Source: Coriobacteriia bacterium (GTDB taxonomy: Bacteria > Actinomycetota > Coriobacteriia > Anaerosomatales > SLCP01). Taken from it: DNA of 12,149 nucleotides. Numbering within the stretch: position 1 is the first letter of the stretch; each line of letters begins with the position of its first letter. Where the stretch lies: NCBI GenBank assembly GCA_007123455.1, contig SKKZ01000212.1:1-12149 (forward strand), read 5' to 3'. This document shows positions 1 to 7,278 of the stretch, piece after piece. Made by a program: the position numbers and the translations under genes. The notes below the pieces were generated by a model. The model saw only the letters and a list, made by a program, of their open reading frames with translations. It had not been told where the DNA came from and did not search any database.

Positions 1-2
1 CC

Positions 3-2354
3 CTACATCGCATGGCCTCCGAAACGATTGCGCAGTGCGCTCAAGACCTGTCCCGCGTAGCTAGGGTCGCGCTCGGACTCCTTGCGGAACTCCAGCGCGC
101 CGCGGATGACGCGGGCCTCCAACTCCATCTCCTCGGCGGTTCGCACCGTCCACGCGCCCTCGCCGGTGTGTCCGACCATCCCGGAGACGCCTTCGAGCGC
201 CTGTCCATGCAGCTCGAACGCCTCGGCAAGCCAGCCTACGAGACGCGACTCGATGACGCTGCCGTGCTGGTAGACGTCAGCGACCGCGCTGAGATCGAGG
301 TCATAATCGCTGGTGCGCATGATCTGGAAGCCCTCGGCGATCGCCTGCATCATGCCGTATTCGATGCCGTTGTGGACCATCTTCACGAAGTGGCCTGCAC
401 CATGACCCTCGAAGAACCGGTATCCGTCGGGCAGCGCGATATCGGCGAAGAGCGCCTCGGTCCGCTCGAAGTCCTCGCTGTGACCGCCGATCATGAGACA
501 CGCACCGTTGCGGGCACCCGCCGGGCCACCGCTCGTACCACAGTCCATGAAACGAATGCCGTGTCCGGCAAGGCGCTCGGCCCGCTCGGCCGCGTCCTTG
601 TAGAACGAGTTCCCGCCGTCGATGACGACGTCTCCCGGTTCCAGCAGCTCCGCGAGTCCGCCTTCGCCGAAGAGCATCTGGTCGTTCGGCTTGCCCGCGG
701 TGAGCATGAGCCAGATCGTGCGCGGCGGCTCGAGAGCGGCAACGAGATCTTCGAGAGAGTATGCGCCCTCGATCGCATCGTCTTCCTTCTCGACATCCGC
801 GACCTTCTCCGGGGAGCGGTTGTACGCGACGACGCGCCACCCGTGCTCGGCGAGGTTCAGTGCGATGCCGGCACCCATCTTGCCGAGGCCGACGACACCC
901 GCACTCCCGCGCTCGGCAGGCTCCTCGACCACCTCGGCCGCCCGCTCGACCACCTCGGCGGTGTCCGGCGTGTAGCTCTCGAGCGGGACGGCGCCCTCGT
1001 GCCACGCCCGGAACACCGGGTCGATGAACGCCCACATCGCCGCGACCTCGTCGGTGGAGACGAAGAGCGTCTGGTCCCCGTCGATCGCGTCGAGCAGCAG
1101 CTTCGCGTACTCCTCGACGTACTGGGCCTTCTCTTCCTTCTCGTAGAGGAAGAAGTCGAACGCACGACGCTCCACCTCGTGGTCGAACCCGGGGCGCTTG
1201 GCCCAGAACTCGATCTCGATCGACTCGCTGGGCTCTAGCCTGAACGTGACGCGGTTCTGGTAGTGGTTCCACCGGTCGCACAAACACGGGTGCGGATGGC
1301 GGAAGGTCACCACTATCTCCTTGCGGGCCTCGCCGAGCCGCTTGCCGGCCTGGAAGGTGACGGGCACACCGGCCCACCGGCGGCCGAGCAGATCGAATCT
1401 GAGCCGGAAGTAGGTCTCGGTATCCGAGTCCGGGTCAACGCCCTCGATGTCGCGGTAACCCTCGTGCTGAGCGCGGAAACTCATGTGCGCCACTTCTTCT
1501 GCGGTGGGCGGCCTGAGCGAACGTATGAGATTCGCGCGGGCCTCCCGGATCGCGGCGGCGCCCCGGCTGTAGGGCTGGTCCATCGTGACTAACGCAAGCA
1601 TCTGCAGCAGATGGTTCTGACCGACGTCACGCAGCGCTCCGACGCCGTCGTAGAACCGCCCGCGCTTCTCGACCCCGATCGTCTCGAGAAGCGAGATCTC
1701 GATGGACTGGATCGCACTGCGGTCCCACGAGTTCTCGAACAGGTTGTTCGTGAAGCGGAAGTTCATGATGCCCTGAAGCATCTCTTTTGCGAGGTAGTGG
1801 TCGATACGATAGATTTGTTCCTCCCGGAAGAGACTGCCGAGGAACTCATCGAGTTCCTGAGAGGTCTTCTCATCGTCACCGAAGGGCTTCTCGACGAGCA
1901 CGCGGGTCCACCCCTCGAGATCTCCGCACGCGTCCGTCAGCCCACTCCCGGCGAGACGCCCCAGGATAGTGCGGTAGTGCTCGGGCGGTACCGCAAGGTA
2001 GAAGAGCTTGTTAGCGCAGCGATCCCACCGCTCGTCGATGTCGCCGAGGTGGGAAGCGAGAGCGTCGTAGGCCTCCTCATCCTCGAAGGAGCCGCGTACG
2101 TAGGTGAGGTGCTCGACGAACGCCTCGACCTCGTCACCCGAGGCGTCGGGGAAACGCTCCTCGAGCGTGTCCCGCGCACGCGAGCGCAGGTCCTCGTCAC
2201 TCCAATCACGGCGGGAGAAACCGACGACGGCGAATTGCTCGGGCAGCTCCCCCTTGCCGCCGAGGTAGAAGAGCGCCGGCACGATCTTGCGCGCCATCAG
2301 ATCACCGGTCGCTCCGAAGACCGTGACGACTGTGGGCATGCGATTCTCGGACAT
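3..2354 (-). CDS. zwf-gnd: Fused glucose-6-phosphate dehydrogenase / 6-phosphogluconate dehydrogenase
   Basis: A single 783-residue frame joins two oxidative pentose phosphate enzymes. Residues 1-465 are G6PDH: nucleotide-binding GATGDL (14-19), EKPFG (155-159), substrate loop RIDHYLAKE (183-191), and RDVGQNHL (242-249) with the presumed catalytic His248. After an Ala/Glu-rich linker (about 460-485) a short-form 6PGDH of about 300 residues begins at GVVGLGKMG; it has GGNSFYKD (580-587), CGTSGG (605-610), the active-site stretch HFVKMVHNGIEYG with Lys658 and Glu665, and the short-form signature VGHTGEGAWTV (727-737). Basic or Asn-Arg residues after the second strand of each Rossmann fold (GFSRRD; YNRSPEK) suggest NADP use in both halves. 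No 6-phosphogluconolactonase domain is included. The ATG at 2354 follows AGAGG by 7 nt; an upstream TTG at 2378 in frame is less likely. serS lies 83 nt upstream on the same strand, so cotranscription is possible. It acts in the cytosol. Function of each half is confident; the fusion is the unusual part. Confidence 0.95.
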   Translation of the reverse strand: MSENRMPTVVTVFGATGDLMARKIVPALFYLGGKGELPEQFAVVGFSRRDWSDEDLRSRARDTLEERFPDASGDEVEAFVEHLTYVRGSFEDEEAYDALASHLGDIDERWDRCANKLFYLAVPPEHYRTILGRLAGSGLTDACGDLEGWTRVLVEKPFGDDEKTSQELDEFLGSLFREEQIYRIDHYLAKEMLQGIMNFRFTNNLFENSWDRSAIQSIEISLLETIGVEKRGRFYDGVGALRDVGQNHLLQMLALVTMDQPYSRGAAAIREARANLIRSLRPPTAEEVAHMSFRAQHEGYRDIEGVDPDSDTETYFRLRFDLLGRRWAGVPVTFQAGKRLGEARKEIVVTFRHPHPCLCDRWNHYQNRVTFRLEPSESIEIEFWAKRPGFDHEVERRAFDFFLYEKEEKAQYVEEYAKLLLDAIDGDQTLFVSTDEVAAMWAFIDPVFRAWHEGAVPLESYTPDTAEVVERAAEVVEEPAERGSAGVVGLGKMGAGIALNLAEHGWRVVAYNRSPEKVADVEKEDDAIEGAYSLEDLVAALEPPRTIWLMLTAGKPNDQMLFGEGGLAELLEPGDVVIDGGNSFYKDAAERAERLAGHGIRFMDCGTSGGPAGARNGACLMIGGHSEDFERTEALFADIALPDGYRFFEGHGAGHFVKMVHNGIEYGMMQAIAEGFQIMRTSDYDLDLSAVADVYQHGSVIESRLVGWLAEAFELHGQALEGVSGMVGHTGEGAWTVRTAEEMELEARVIRGALEFRKESERDPSYAGQVLSALRNRFGGHAM

Positions 2355-2382
2355 GGGCGGACCTCTCGCCGCTTTCAACGGG

Positions 2383-2397
2383 ACTCTCCCCGAGAGT
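2383..2397. repeat. Small inverted repeat in the serS / zwf-gnd gap
   Basis: ACTCTC-CCC-GAGAGT forms a perfect 6-bp stem with a 3-nt loop, about 29 nt before the zwf-gnd start. On the minus strand no T-run follows, so it does not look like a standard terminator. It could be a weak processing or attenuation hairpin, or chance. It is the only structure I see in this 83-nt gap. Confidence 0.3.
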
Positions 2398-2437
2398 ATT
2401 CCCTTTGTGAAGCAGCCACCCGGTCTCCCGGCGAGGA

Positions 2438-3718
2438 CTATCCGGCGACGATCTCCGTCTGCCCGCCGAGATAGGGGCGAAGCACCTCGGGAACCTCGAC
2501 GGTGCCGTCCGCGCGCTGGTAGTTCTCGAGCACGGCGACGAGCGTGCGCCCCACCGCCAAGCCCGATCCGTTGAGCGTGTGGACGAACCGGCTCCCTTTG
2601 AACTCACCGGGGCTGCGATACTTGATGCCCGCACGACGCGCCTGGAAGTCGGTGCAATTCGAGCAGCTCGAGATTTCCTTGAAGTCGCGATAGCTCGGCA
2701 GCCACACTTCGATGTCGTACGTCTTGGCGGCGGCGAAGCCCATGTCGCCGGTGCAAAGCGTCACGGTCCGGTAGGCCAGACCGAGCTGCTGCAAGATGTG
2801 CTCGGCATCGGCCACCATCGCCTCGAGGGCCTCCATCGACGTCTCCGGCGTGGAGAACTTGACGAGCTCGACCTTGTCGAACTGGTGCACGCGGATCATG
2901 CCGCGCGTATCGCGTCCAGCGCTGCCCGCCTCCTCGCGGAAGCATGGCGTGTACGCGGTGTAGTTGAACGGCAGCTCCGACGCCTCGAGCACCTCGTCGC
3001 GGTGCAAGTTCGTGAGCTGGACTTCTGCGGTGGGAATGAGGTAGAGGCCCTCACCGGTCTTGAACAGGTCGTCCTCGAATTTCGGAAGGTTGCCTGTCGC
3101 GGTGAGGGTCTCGGCGTTGGCAAGTGCAGGCACCCACCATTCGCGGTAGCCTCGCTCGGCATGGGTGTCGAGCATGAAGCTTATGAGCGCCCGGGTCAGC
3201 CGCGCGCCGTCCCGGCCGAGGACCACGAAGCGGGACTTCGCGAGCTTCACCCCGCGGTCGAAATCGATGACGCCGAGTTCCGGCCCGAGATCCCAGTGCG
3301 CTTTGGGCTCGAAGCTGAACTCCGGGGGTCTCCCCCAGCGTCGTACCTCGACGTTGTCGGTCTCGTCGATTCCGCACGGGACCGACTTGTCAGGCAGGTT
3401 CGGGACGGTGAGCAGCATGTCGCGGGTCTGCTCGTCCGCCTCGGCCATGCGTGATTCGAGCGATCCGATCTCCTCGTTGATGCGGCGAACCTCGTCCTTG
3501 GCAGCATCGGCGTCCTCGCGCTGTCCCTCCTTCATGAGCAGCCCGATGGTCTTCGAAGACTCATTGCGGCGCGCCTGAAGAGCCTCGACCGCACCGATCA
3601 ACTCGCGCCTGGTCGCGTCGAGCGCGAGGAACGCATCGACGTCCCAGGAAGCACCGCGCTCTGAGAGCGCAGCACGGACCTCATCGGCGTTATCCCGGAC
3701 GAATCTCGCGTCGAGCAT
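2438..3718 (-). CDS. serS: Serine--tRNA ligase
   Basis: This cytosolic class II aminoacyl-tRNA synthetase charges tRNA-Ser with serine using ATP. The 426-residue length is normal for the bacterial type. Residues 1-105 are the charged N-terminal helical arm (long coiled coil that grips the tRNA extra arm). The catalytic domain shows TAE at 230-232, motif 2 FREEAGSAGRDTRG (260-273), and motif 3 in GSGLAVGRT (384-392) followed by AVLENYQ. The ATG at 3718 is chosen because GGGAGG stands 4 nt upstream and the protein then begins MLDARFVRDN as is typical for SerS; an in-frame extension to 3748 would add an untypical Arg-rich leader. A TATACT -10-like box lies about 45 nt upstream. No T-box-like leader is visible in the short upstream region. 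The gene is followed on the same strand by zwf-gnd. Confidence 0.98.
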   Translation of the reverse strand: MLDARFVRDNADEVRAALSERGASWDVDAFLALDATRRELIGAVEALQARRNESSKTIGLLMKEGQREDADAAKDEVRRINEEIGSLESRMAEADEQTRDMLLTVPNLPDKSVPCGIDETDNVEVRRWGRPPEFSFEPKAHWDLGPELGVIDFDRGVKLAKSRFVVLGRDGARLTRALISFMLDTHAERGYREWWVPALANAETLTATGNLPKFEDDLFKTGEGLYLIPTAEVQLTNLHRDEVLEASELPFNYTAYTPCFREEAGSAGRDTRGMIRVHQFDKVELVKFSTPETSMEALEAMVADAEHILQQLGLAYRTVTLCTGDMGFAAAKTYDIEVWLPSYRDFKEISSCSNCTDFQARRAGIKYRSPGEFKGSRFVHTLNGSGLAVGRTLVAVLENYQRADGTVEVPEVLRPYLGGQTEIVAG

Positions 3719-3761
3719 CGTGCCTCCCGTGCGACGTCGGCGGAGCAACGGACTGGCTGCG

Positions 3762-3767
3762 AGTATA
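3762..3767 (-). promoter_or_regulatory. Probable -10 box for serS
   Basis: Read on the minus strand these bases give TATACT, five of six matches to the sigma-70 type consensus. Transcription would begin about 35-40 nt before the serS ATG. I see no convincing -35 hexamer at 16-18 nt spacing, so the call rests on the -10 match and position. Confidence 0.4.
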
Positions 3768-3876
3768 GCGCAGCATCCGGTGCACTACCGTGTTCCACCA
3801 GGCAAACAGCGCAGATTGTCGGAAAGAGAACCCTCATGTGGATAGCTCTACATACCGATTATGTTTATGACACGGT

Positions 3877-3884
3877 GGGAGGGG
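3877..3884 (+). promoter_or_regulatory. Ribosome binding site that favours a TTG start
   Basis: GGGAGGGG is the only strong Shine-Dalgarno sequence near the start of the GGDEF gene. Its GGAGG core (3878-3882) is 8 nt before TTG at 3891 but only 2 nt before ATG at 3885, and it lies downstream of the ATGs at 3861 and 3867. It therefore supports TTG 3891 as the main start. Confidence 0.55.
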
Positions 3885-3890
3885 ATGACG

Positions 3891-5168
3891 TTGAGCACGC
3901 GGGAAGAGATACAAGACTTCGCATTCACGACACTACTCGAATCGATCACAGACCTCATGAACGACGCGTGCCTCGTGATGTCAGCTGACGGACACATCCT
4001 GCTTGCCAACGACGAAGCAAGCCGGCTCTACGGCCATTCCGGCAAGCATCTGACCGGGATGCATGTGAGCGAACTCTTTGCGCCCGAAAGCCTACACCTG
4101 CTGTCTTCAGACCTCTCCGGCGATGCAGCCGGAGGCCAGCTCTTCCACTGCGTTCATCTGCGGGCAGACGGAACGCGCGTGCCGGTGCGTGTCAGTTGGA
4201 AGCGGAGCTTCTTCTACGAGCGGGACATCGTGACTGCCACGGTGCTCGCCGATCGCGGACAAAGAGACATCGAGGAGGAGCGCATCAAGTCGGCCGCGTT
4301 CGACGCAGCCCTCGATGCGATCATCGTGCACGATATGGACGGGAATCTGCTTCACTTCAACAAGGCTGCAGCGGCGGCGGCCGGCATGAGTGCCGAAGCG
4401 TTCGCGCGGCTCGGGCAGTGGGGATGGGTGCCGCCCGAACACAGGTCCGGCATTCCCGCGCACTTCGAGCACGTACTCACGGAAGGGTCTGCGTTCTTCG
4501 AGAGCATGGGGATGCGAGCTGACGGAAGCACCTACTCCAGCGAGGTGCACGCTCGCCTGCTGGAACTGACCGACGGAGCGGTCATGGTGTCGGTCGTCCG
4601 CGACATCATGGAGCGCAAGCGCAGCGACGCCGCCGTACATGCCATGGCCTACCACGACATGCTCACGGGCCTGCCAAACCGTGTGCTCTTCTCGGAGCGC
4701 GCCGAACAGGCCATGGCCGATACCCATCGCCACGGCGACCGCCTCGGACTGGCCTTCATCGACCTCGACAACTTCAAGCCCATCAACGACCGCGTCGGCC
4801 ATCAAGGCGGCGACAGCGTGCTGATCACCATCGCATCCCGTCTCGTGAAAGCCGTGCGGGCCGGTGATACCGTCGCGCGGCTCGGTGGAGACGAGTTCGT
4901 CATCCTCCTCCCCCGTCTCAGCGACGTGGACGCCCTCGAGGGCCTGGGCGAGAAGCTCTGTCGTGTCGTGTGCGAACCCGTCAACGTCAACGGCACGGAA
5001 GTGTCGATCCATGCGAGCGTGGGGCTTGCGCTGTTCGAGCCCGACACCGACCGGTTGAGTTCGCTGCTCAGCAAAGCAGACATGGCTATGTACGCCGCCA
5101 AGCGGTCGAGAGAGCGCTGGAGTGTGTTCGACGAGAGCCTTCTGCACTGGAGAGCTCCTGCGCGGTAG
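3891..5168 (+). CDS. PAS-PAS-GGDEF diguanylate cyclase
   Basis: Predicted soluble enzyme making the second messenger c-di-GMP from two GTP. With the TTG start it has 425 residues. Residues 10-125 are a first PAS domain (ILLANDEASRLYG), 135-245 a second PAS domain (GNLLHFNKAAAAAAG, ending in the usual DIMERKR linker), and 250-420 a GGDEF domain. The catalytic domain has DMLTGLPNR (256-264), metal-binding DLDNFK (291-296), GH-x-x-GD (303-308) and an intact GGDEF (332-336). An RAGD inhibitory I-site (323-326) sits exactly five residues before GGDEF, so product feedback inhibition is expected. There is no EAL or HD-GYP domain, signal peptide or membrane segment, so the PAS pair would sense a cytosolic cue; no haem or flavin ligand can be assigned. 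ATGs at 3861 and 3885 are alternative starts without good spacing to the Shine-Dalgarno site. It is the first gene of a tight three-gene run. Confidence 0.92.
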   Translation: MSTREEIQDFAFTTLLESITDLMNDACLVMSADGHILLANDEASRLYGHSGKHLTGMHVSELFAPESLHLLSSDLSGDAAGGQLFHCVHLRADGTRVPVRVSWKRSFFYERDIVTATVLADRGQRDIEEERIKSAAFDAALDAIIVHDMDGNLLHFNKAAAAAAGMSAEAFARLGQWGWVPPEHRSGIPAHFEHVLTEGSAFFESMGMRADGSTYSSEVHARLLELTDGAVMVSVVRDIMERKRSDAAVHAMAYHDMLTGLPNRVLFSERAEQAMADTHRHGDRLGLAFIDLDNFKPINDRVGHQGGDSVLITIASRLVKAVRAGDTVARLGGDEFVILLPRLSDVDALEGLGEKLCRVVCEPVNVNGTEVSIHASVGLALFEPDTDRLSSLLSKADMAMYAAKRSRERWSVFDESLLHWRAPAR

Positions 5169-5177
5169 ACTGTCGGC

Positions 5178-5918
5178 ATGGATCACACCTTAGCAATCGC
5201 CGAGATCGCCGGCCGGGACAGCGTCGCCGCCGCGGTGGCCGCCACACGCGAGCGCGGCTTCACACGGCTGCTGCCCACGATCGCGCTCACCGGCACCGAG
5301 ACCGGAGATCGTGACGCCCCGCAGCGCGCCGTCGAGACGCTCGCGCGCCTGCTCGAGGGCTCGTGCGAGGTGCTCCAACCGGTCACGCTCACCGAACCCG
5401 ATCTCTGGGCAGCGATGAATGCCCGCTTCGCCGAGGTGCTGCGGGAGCGGTTCGGCATCTACTCACCGTGCCTCGGCTGCCACCTCTACCTGCACCTTGT
5501 GCGGGTCCCTGTTTCGTGGGAGCACGGTAACGCACCGGTCATCGCCGGCGAACGCGACTCCCACGACGGTCGTCTCAAACTGAGCCAACTCCCGGAGGGC
5601 ATCGATGCATCGATACGCGTGCTCGCGCACGGCGACATCGAGCTCATCCAACCCATCCGTCACGCGAGCGGGTCCGGGGTCTCCGCACTCGTCGGCGGCG
5701 ACTGGGACCAGGAAGGCGGTCAGCTCGGCTGCGTGCTGTCGGGCAACTACCTCGACCTGGACGGCTCGGTCACCTACGACGAGACCGGACATCGTCGCTA
5801 TCTTTCCGACTTCTTCGAGCCGGTAGGCCGAGCCGTGATCGATGCGTGGCGCGCCGGGGGCATACACGGTTCCCGGCCTGACTTCGCAGCGATCGTCGAA
5901 TCCGTTCTGAAGAGCTAG
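5178..5918 (+). CDS. Conserved-looking PP-loop-like protein of unknown function with CxxCH motif
   Basis: I do not recognise a named family for this 246-residue soluble protein. The N-terminus, IAEIAGRDSVAAA, looks like a modified PP-loop (GRDS at 12-15 in place of the SGGxDS ATP-pyrophosphatase motif), followed by a strand with TGTETGD (38-44) as in adenine nucleotide alpha-hydrolase folds. A CLGCH motif (98-102) resembles metal- or tRNA-related cysteine pairs in QueC- and TtuA-type enzymes. A further conserved-looking stretch is GERDSHDGRLKLSQ (124-137), and Cys185 follows a Gly-rich segment. A role in ATP-dependent activation, for example in nucleotide or cofactor sulfuration, is only inference. 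It starts 9 nt after the GGDEF gene and ends 10 nt before the ApgM-like gene, so it is probably cotranscribed. The Shine-Dalgarno site is weak, consistent with translational coupling. Confidence 0.75.
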   Translation: MDHTLAIAEIAGRDSVAAAVAATRERGFTRLLPTIALTGTETGDRDAPQRAVETLARLLEGSCEVLQPVTLTEPDLWAAMNARFAEVLRERFGIYSPCLGCHLYLHLVRVPVSWEHGNAPVIAGERDSHDGRLKLSQLPEGIDASIRVLAHGDIELIQPIRHASGSGVSALVGGDWDQEGGQLGCVLSGNYLDLDGSVTYDETGHRRYLSDFFEPVGRAVIDAWRAGGIHGSRPDFAAIVESVLKS

Positions 5919-5928
5919 GACAACCGAG

Positions 5929-7254
5929 ATGCCGGATCCCTCACGCACAGCCGGATCCCCGCCGCCGGTCCTCGTGGTCATGCTCGACGGAGTAGGCGAC
6001 CGTGCCTGGCCCGAACTCGACGGCCTCACGCCACTCGGCGCGGCCGACACTCCGAACCTCGACACCCTGACCCGGAAAGGTGCCGCCGGCATCCTGCACC
6101 CCCTCGGCCCGGGCCGCGCCCCCGGGACCGAACTCGCCCACTTCGTCCTTCTGGGATACCCGGTCGCCGAGTATCCGGGCCGCGTGGTCTTCGAGGCAGC
6201 CGGGTGTGGCTTCGAGCTATCACCGGAAGACGTGGCCTTCCGGGCACTCTTCAGTAGCGTGCGCCGCTCTGCGGACGGCTCGCTCGTTCTGGTCGAGCAC
6301 TTCGCGGATGTCGAAGATGATGTGTGTCGCGAGTTCACCGGAAGGCTCGGCCACCTCGAGCACGATGGACTGACCGTATCGCTCGCATTCACCGGTGCAC
6401 GCCAGGGGGTGCTGACCGTCTCAGGCGGGGCGAGCGAAGACGTTACCGACTGCGACCCGTTTTTCACCGGACGTCCCATCGCCGCGGTGCACCCCCTCGA
6501 CGACGCCCGGAAACCGCAGGCGGCCCGCCGGACCGCAGACGCGGTTACGGCCTTCCTCCGCCATGCATACGAGGTGTTCCGGGCCGACGGGTCCGGGGAC
6601 TCCGAGGCGTCGCTCTTTCCGGTCATCAAGTGGGTCGGACGCAAGCGCACTCTCGCGACGTTCGAGCAGCGGACGGGTATGCGTGGCGAGATCGTCGGCT
6701 CCGGCACCCTGCTTGCGGGCATCACTGCCGAGCTCGGCATGGGGTTCCGCAGCGTCCCTGTACTGCCCGACGCCGGTGCCGACGTCGAGCGGCGCCTGTC
6801 CGAAGCGTCCCGCGCCTTCGAGGAGGGCGCCGAGTTCGTCCTCGCGCACACGAAAGCGGCCGACACCGCGGGACACGCCAAGGACCCCTCACTGAAACGG
6901 GATGTCATCACACGCATAGATCGTGGGCTGGCGTCCCTCGTCGAGCGCTCGGGGCTGCCGGACGACGTCTTGATATGCGTGACCTCGGACCACGGCACAC
7001 CCTCGGGCACCGGGCTGATCCACTCGGGAGACCCTGTACCCGTCGTCCTGAACGGTCAGGGTGTGGGAGCCGACACCGTGGAGCGCTTCGCCGAGCGCGA
7101 ATGCGCGACGGGAACGCTGGGTCAGCTGCGTGGAGAAGACTTCATGCCGGTCCTCCTCAACGCCCGCGGCACGACCCGCTACCTGGGAGCCCGGCTCTCG
7201 ACACACGTAGGCCTGCACTGGCCCGGGGATTACGAGGCGTTCAGGGTCGGGTAG
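5929..7254 (+). CDS. Divergent archaeal-type cofactor-independent phosphoglycerate mutase family protein
   Basis: This 441-residue protein belongs to the alkaline phosphatase superfamily branch that contains ApgM (2,3-bisphosphoglycerate-independent phosphoglycerate mutase of archaeal type). Metal-binding segments are visible: MLDGVGD (18-24), ADTPNL (39-44), HTKAADTAGH (307-316), SDHG (353-356) and HSGDP (365-369). Length fits the family (about 400-440). However, the nucleophile segment usually PGSD reads PGTE (65-68, Thr67 at the Ser position), the usual GRGPFEA reads GRVVFEA (85-91), and FRxNF reads FRALF (104-108). Thr could still act as nucleophile, but substrate use may have changed. 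An AGGA Shine-Dalgarno sits 8 nt before the ATG, overlapping the end of the upstream gene. It is the last gene of the GGDEF / PP-loop / ApgM run and ends 9 nt from the convergent PHP gene. Family membership is confident; true mutase activity is uncertain, so no symbol is given. Confidence 0.85.
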   Translation: MPDPSRTAGSPPPVLVVMLDGVGDRAWPELDGLTPLGAADTPNLDTLTRKGAAGILHPLGPGRAPGTELAHFVLLGYPVAEYPGRVVFEAAGCGFELSPEDVAFRALFSSVRRSADGSLVLVEHFADVEDDVCREFTGRLGHLEHDGLTVSLAFTGARQGVLTVSGGASEDVTDCDPFFTGRPIAAVHPLDDARKPQAARRTADAVTAFLRHAYEVFRADGSGDSEASLFPVIKWVGRKRTLATFEQRTGMRGEIVGSGTLLAGITAELGMGFRSVPVLPDAGADVERRLSEASRAFEEGAEFVLAHTKAADTAGHAKDPSLKRDVITRIDRGLASLVERSGLPDDVLICVTSDHGTPSGTGLIHSGDPVPVVLNGQGVGADTVERFAERECATGTLGQLRGEDFMPVLLNARGTTRYLGARLSTHVGLHWPGDYEAFRVG

Positions 7255-7278
7255 TCCGCCCGCCTAGAGCCCGAACGC
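7237..7278. other. Inverted repeat at the convergent gene ends
   Basis: GCGTTC-A-GGG (7237-7246) pairs with CCC-GAACGC (7270-7278), nine pairs with one bulge, and an inner GGG/CCC pair. It spans the stop codons of the ApgM-like and PHP genes, which are only 9 nt apart. It could stall both polymerases as a bidirectional terminator, but neither strand has a T-run and this GC-rich sequence yields such pairings easily. Confidence 0.25.

Noticed and set aside
12..1238. Long plus-strand open frame (408 codons) opposite zwf-gnd
   Set aside because: It is antisense to a gene with clear catalytic motifs; the translation is low-complexity Arg/Leu/Val/Asp with no family match I recognise. High GC leaves such shadow frames open.
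3816..3855. Promoter for the GGDEF gene (TTGTCG followed by AT-rich words)
   Set aside because: No hexamer at 16-18 nt spacing matches a -10 box well enough; the promoter must be here but I cannot place it.
3719..3860. T-box or other riboswitch leader for serS
   Set aside because: The likely leader is under 50 nt, and I see no T-box sequence or terminator/antiterminator pair.
5463..7010. Minus-strand open frame of 515 codons
   Set aside because: It runs opposite both the PP-loop-like and ApgM-like genes and is Ser/Arg/Pro-rich, typical of an antisense shadow.
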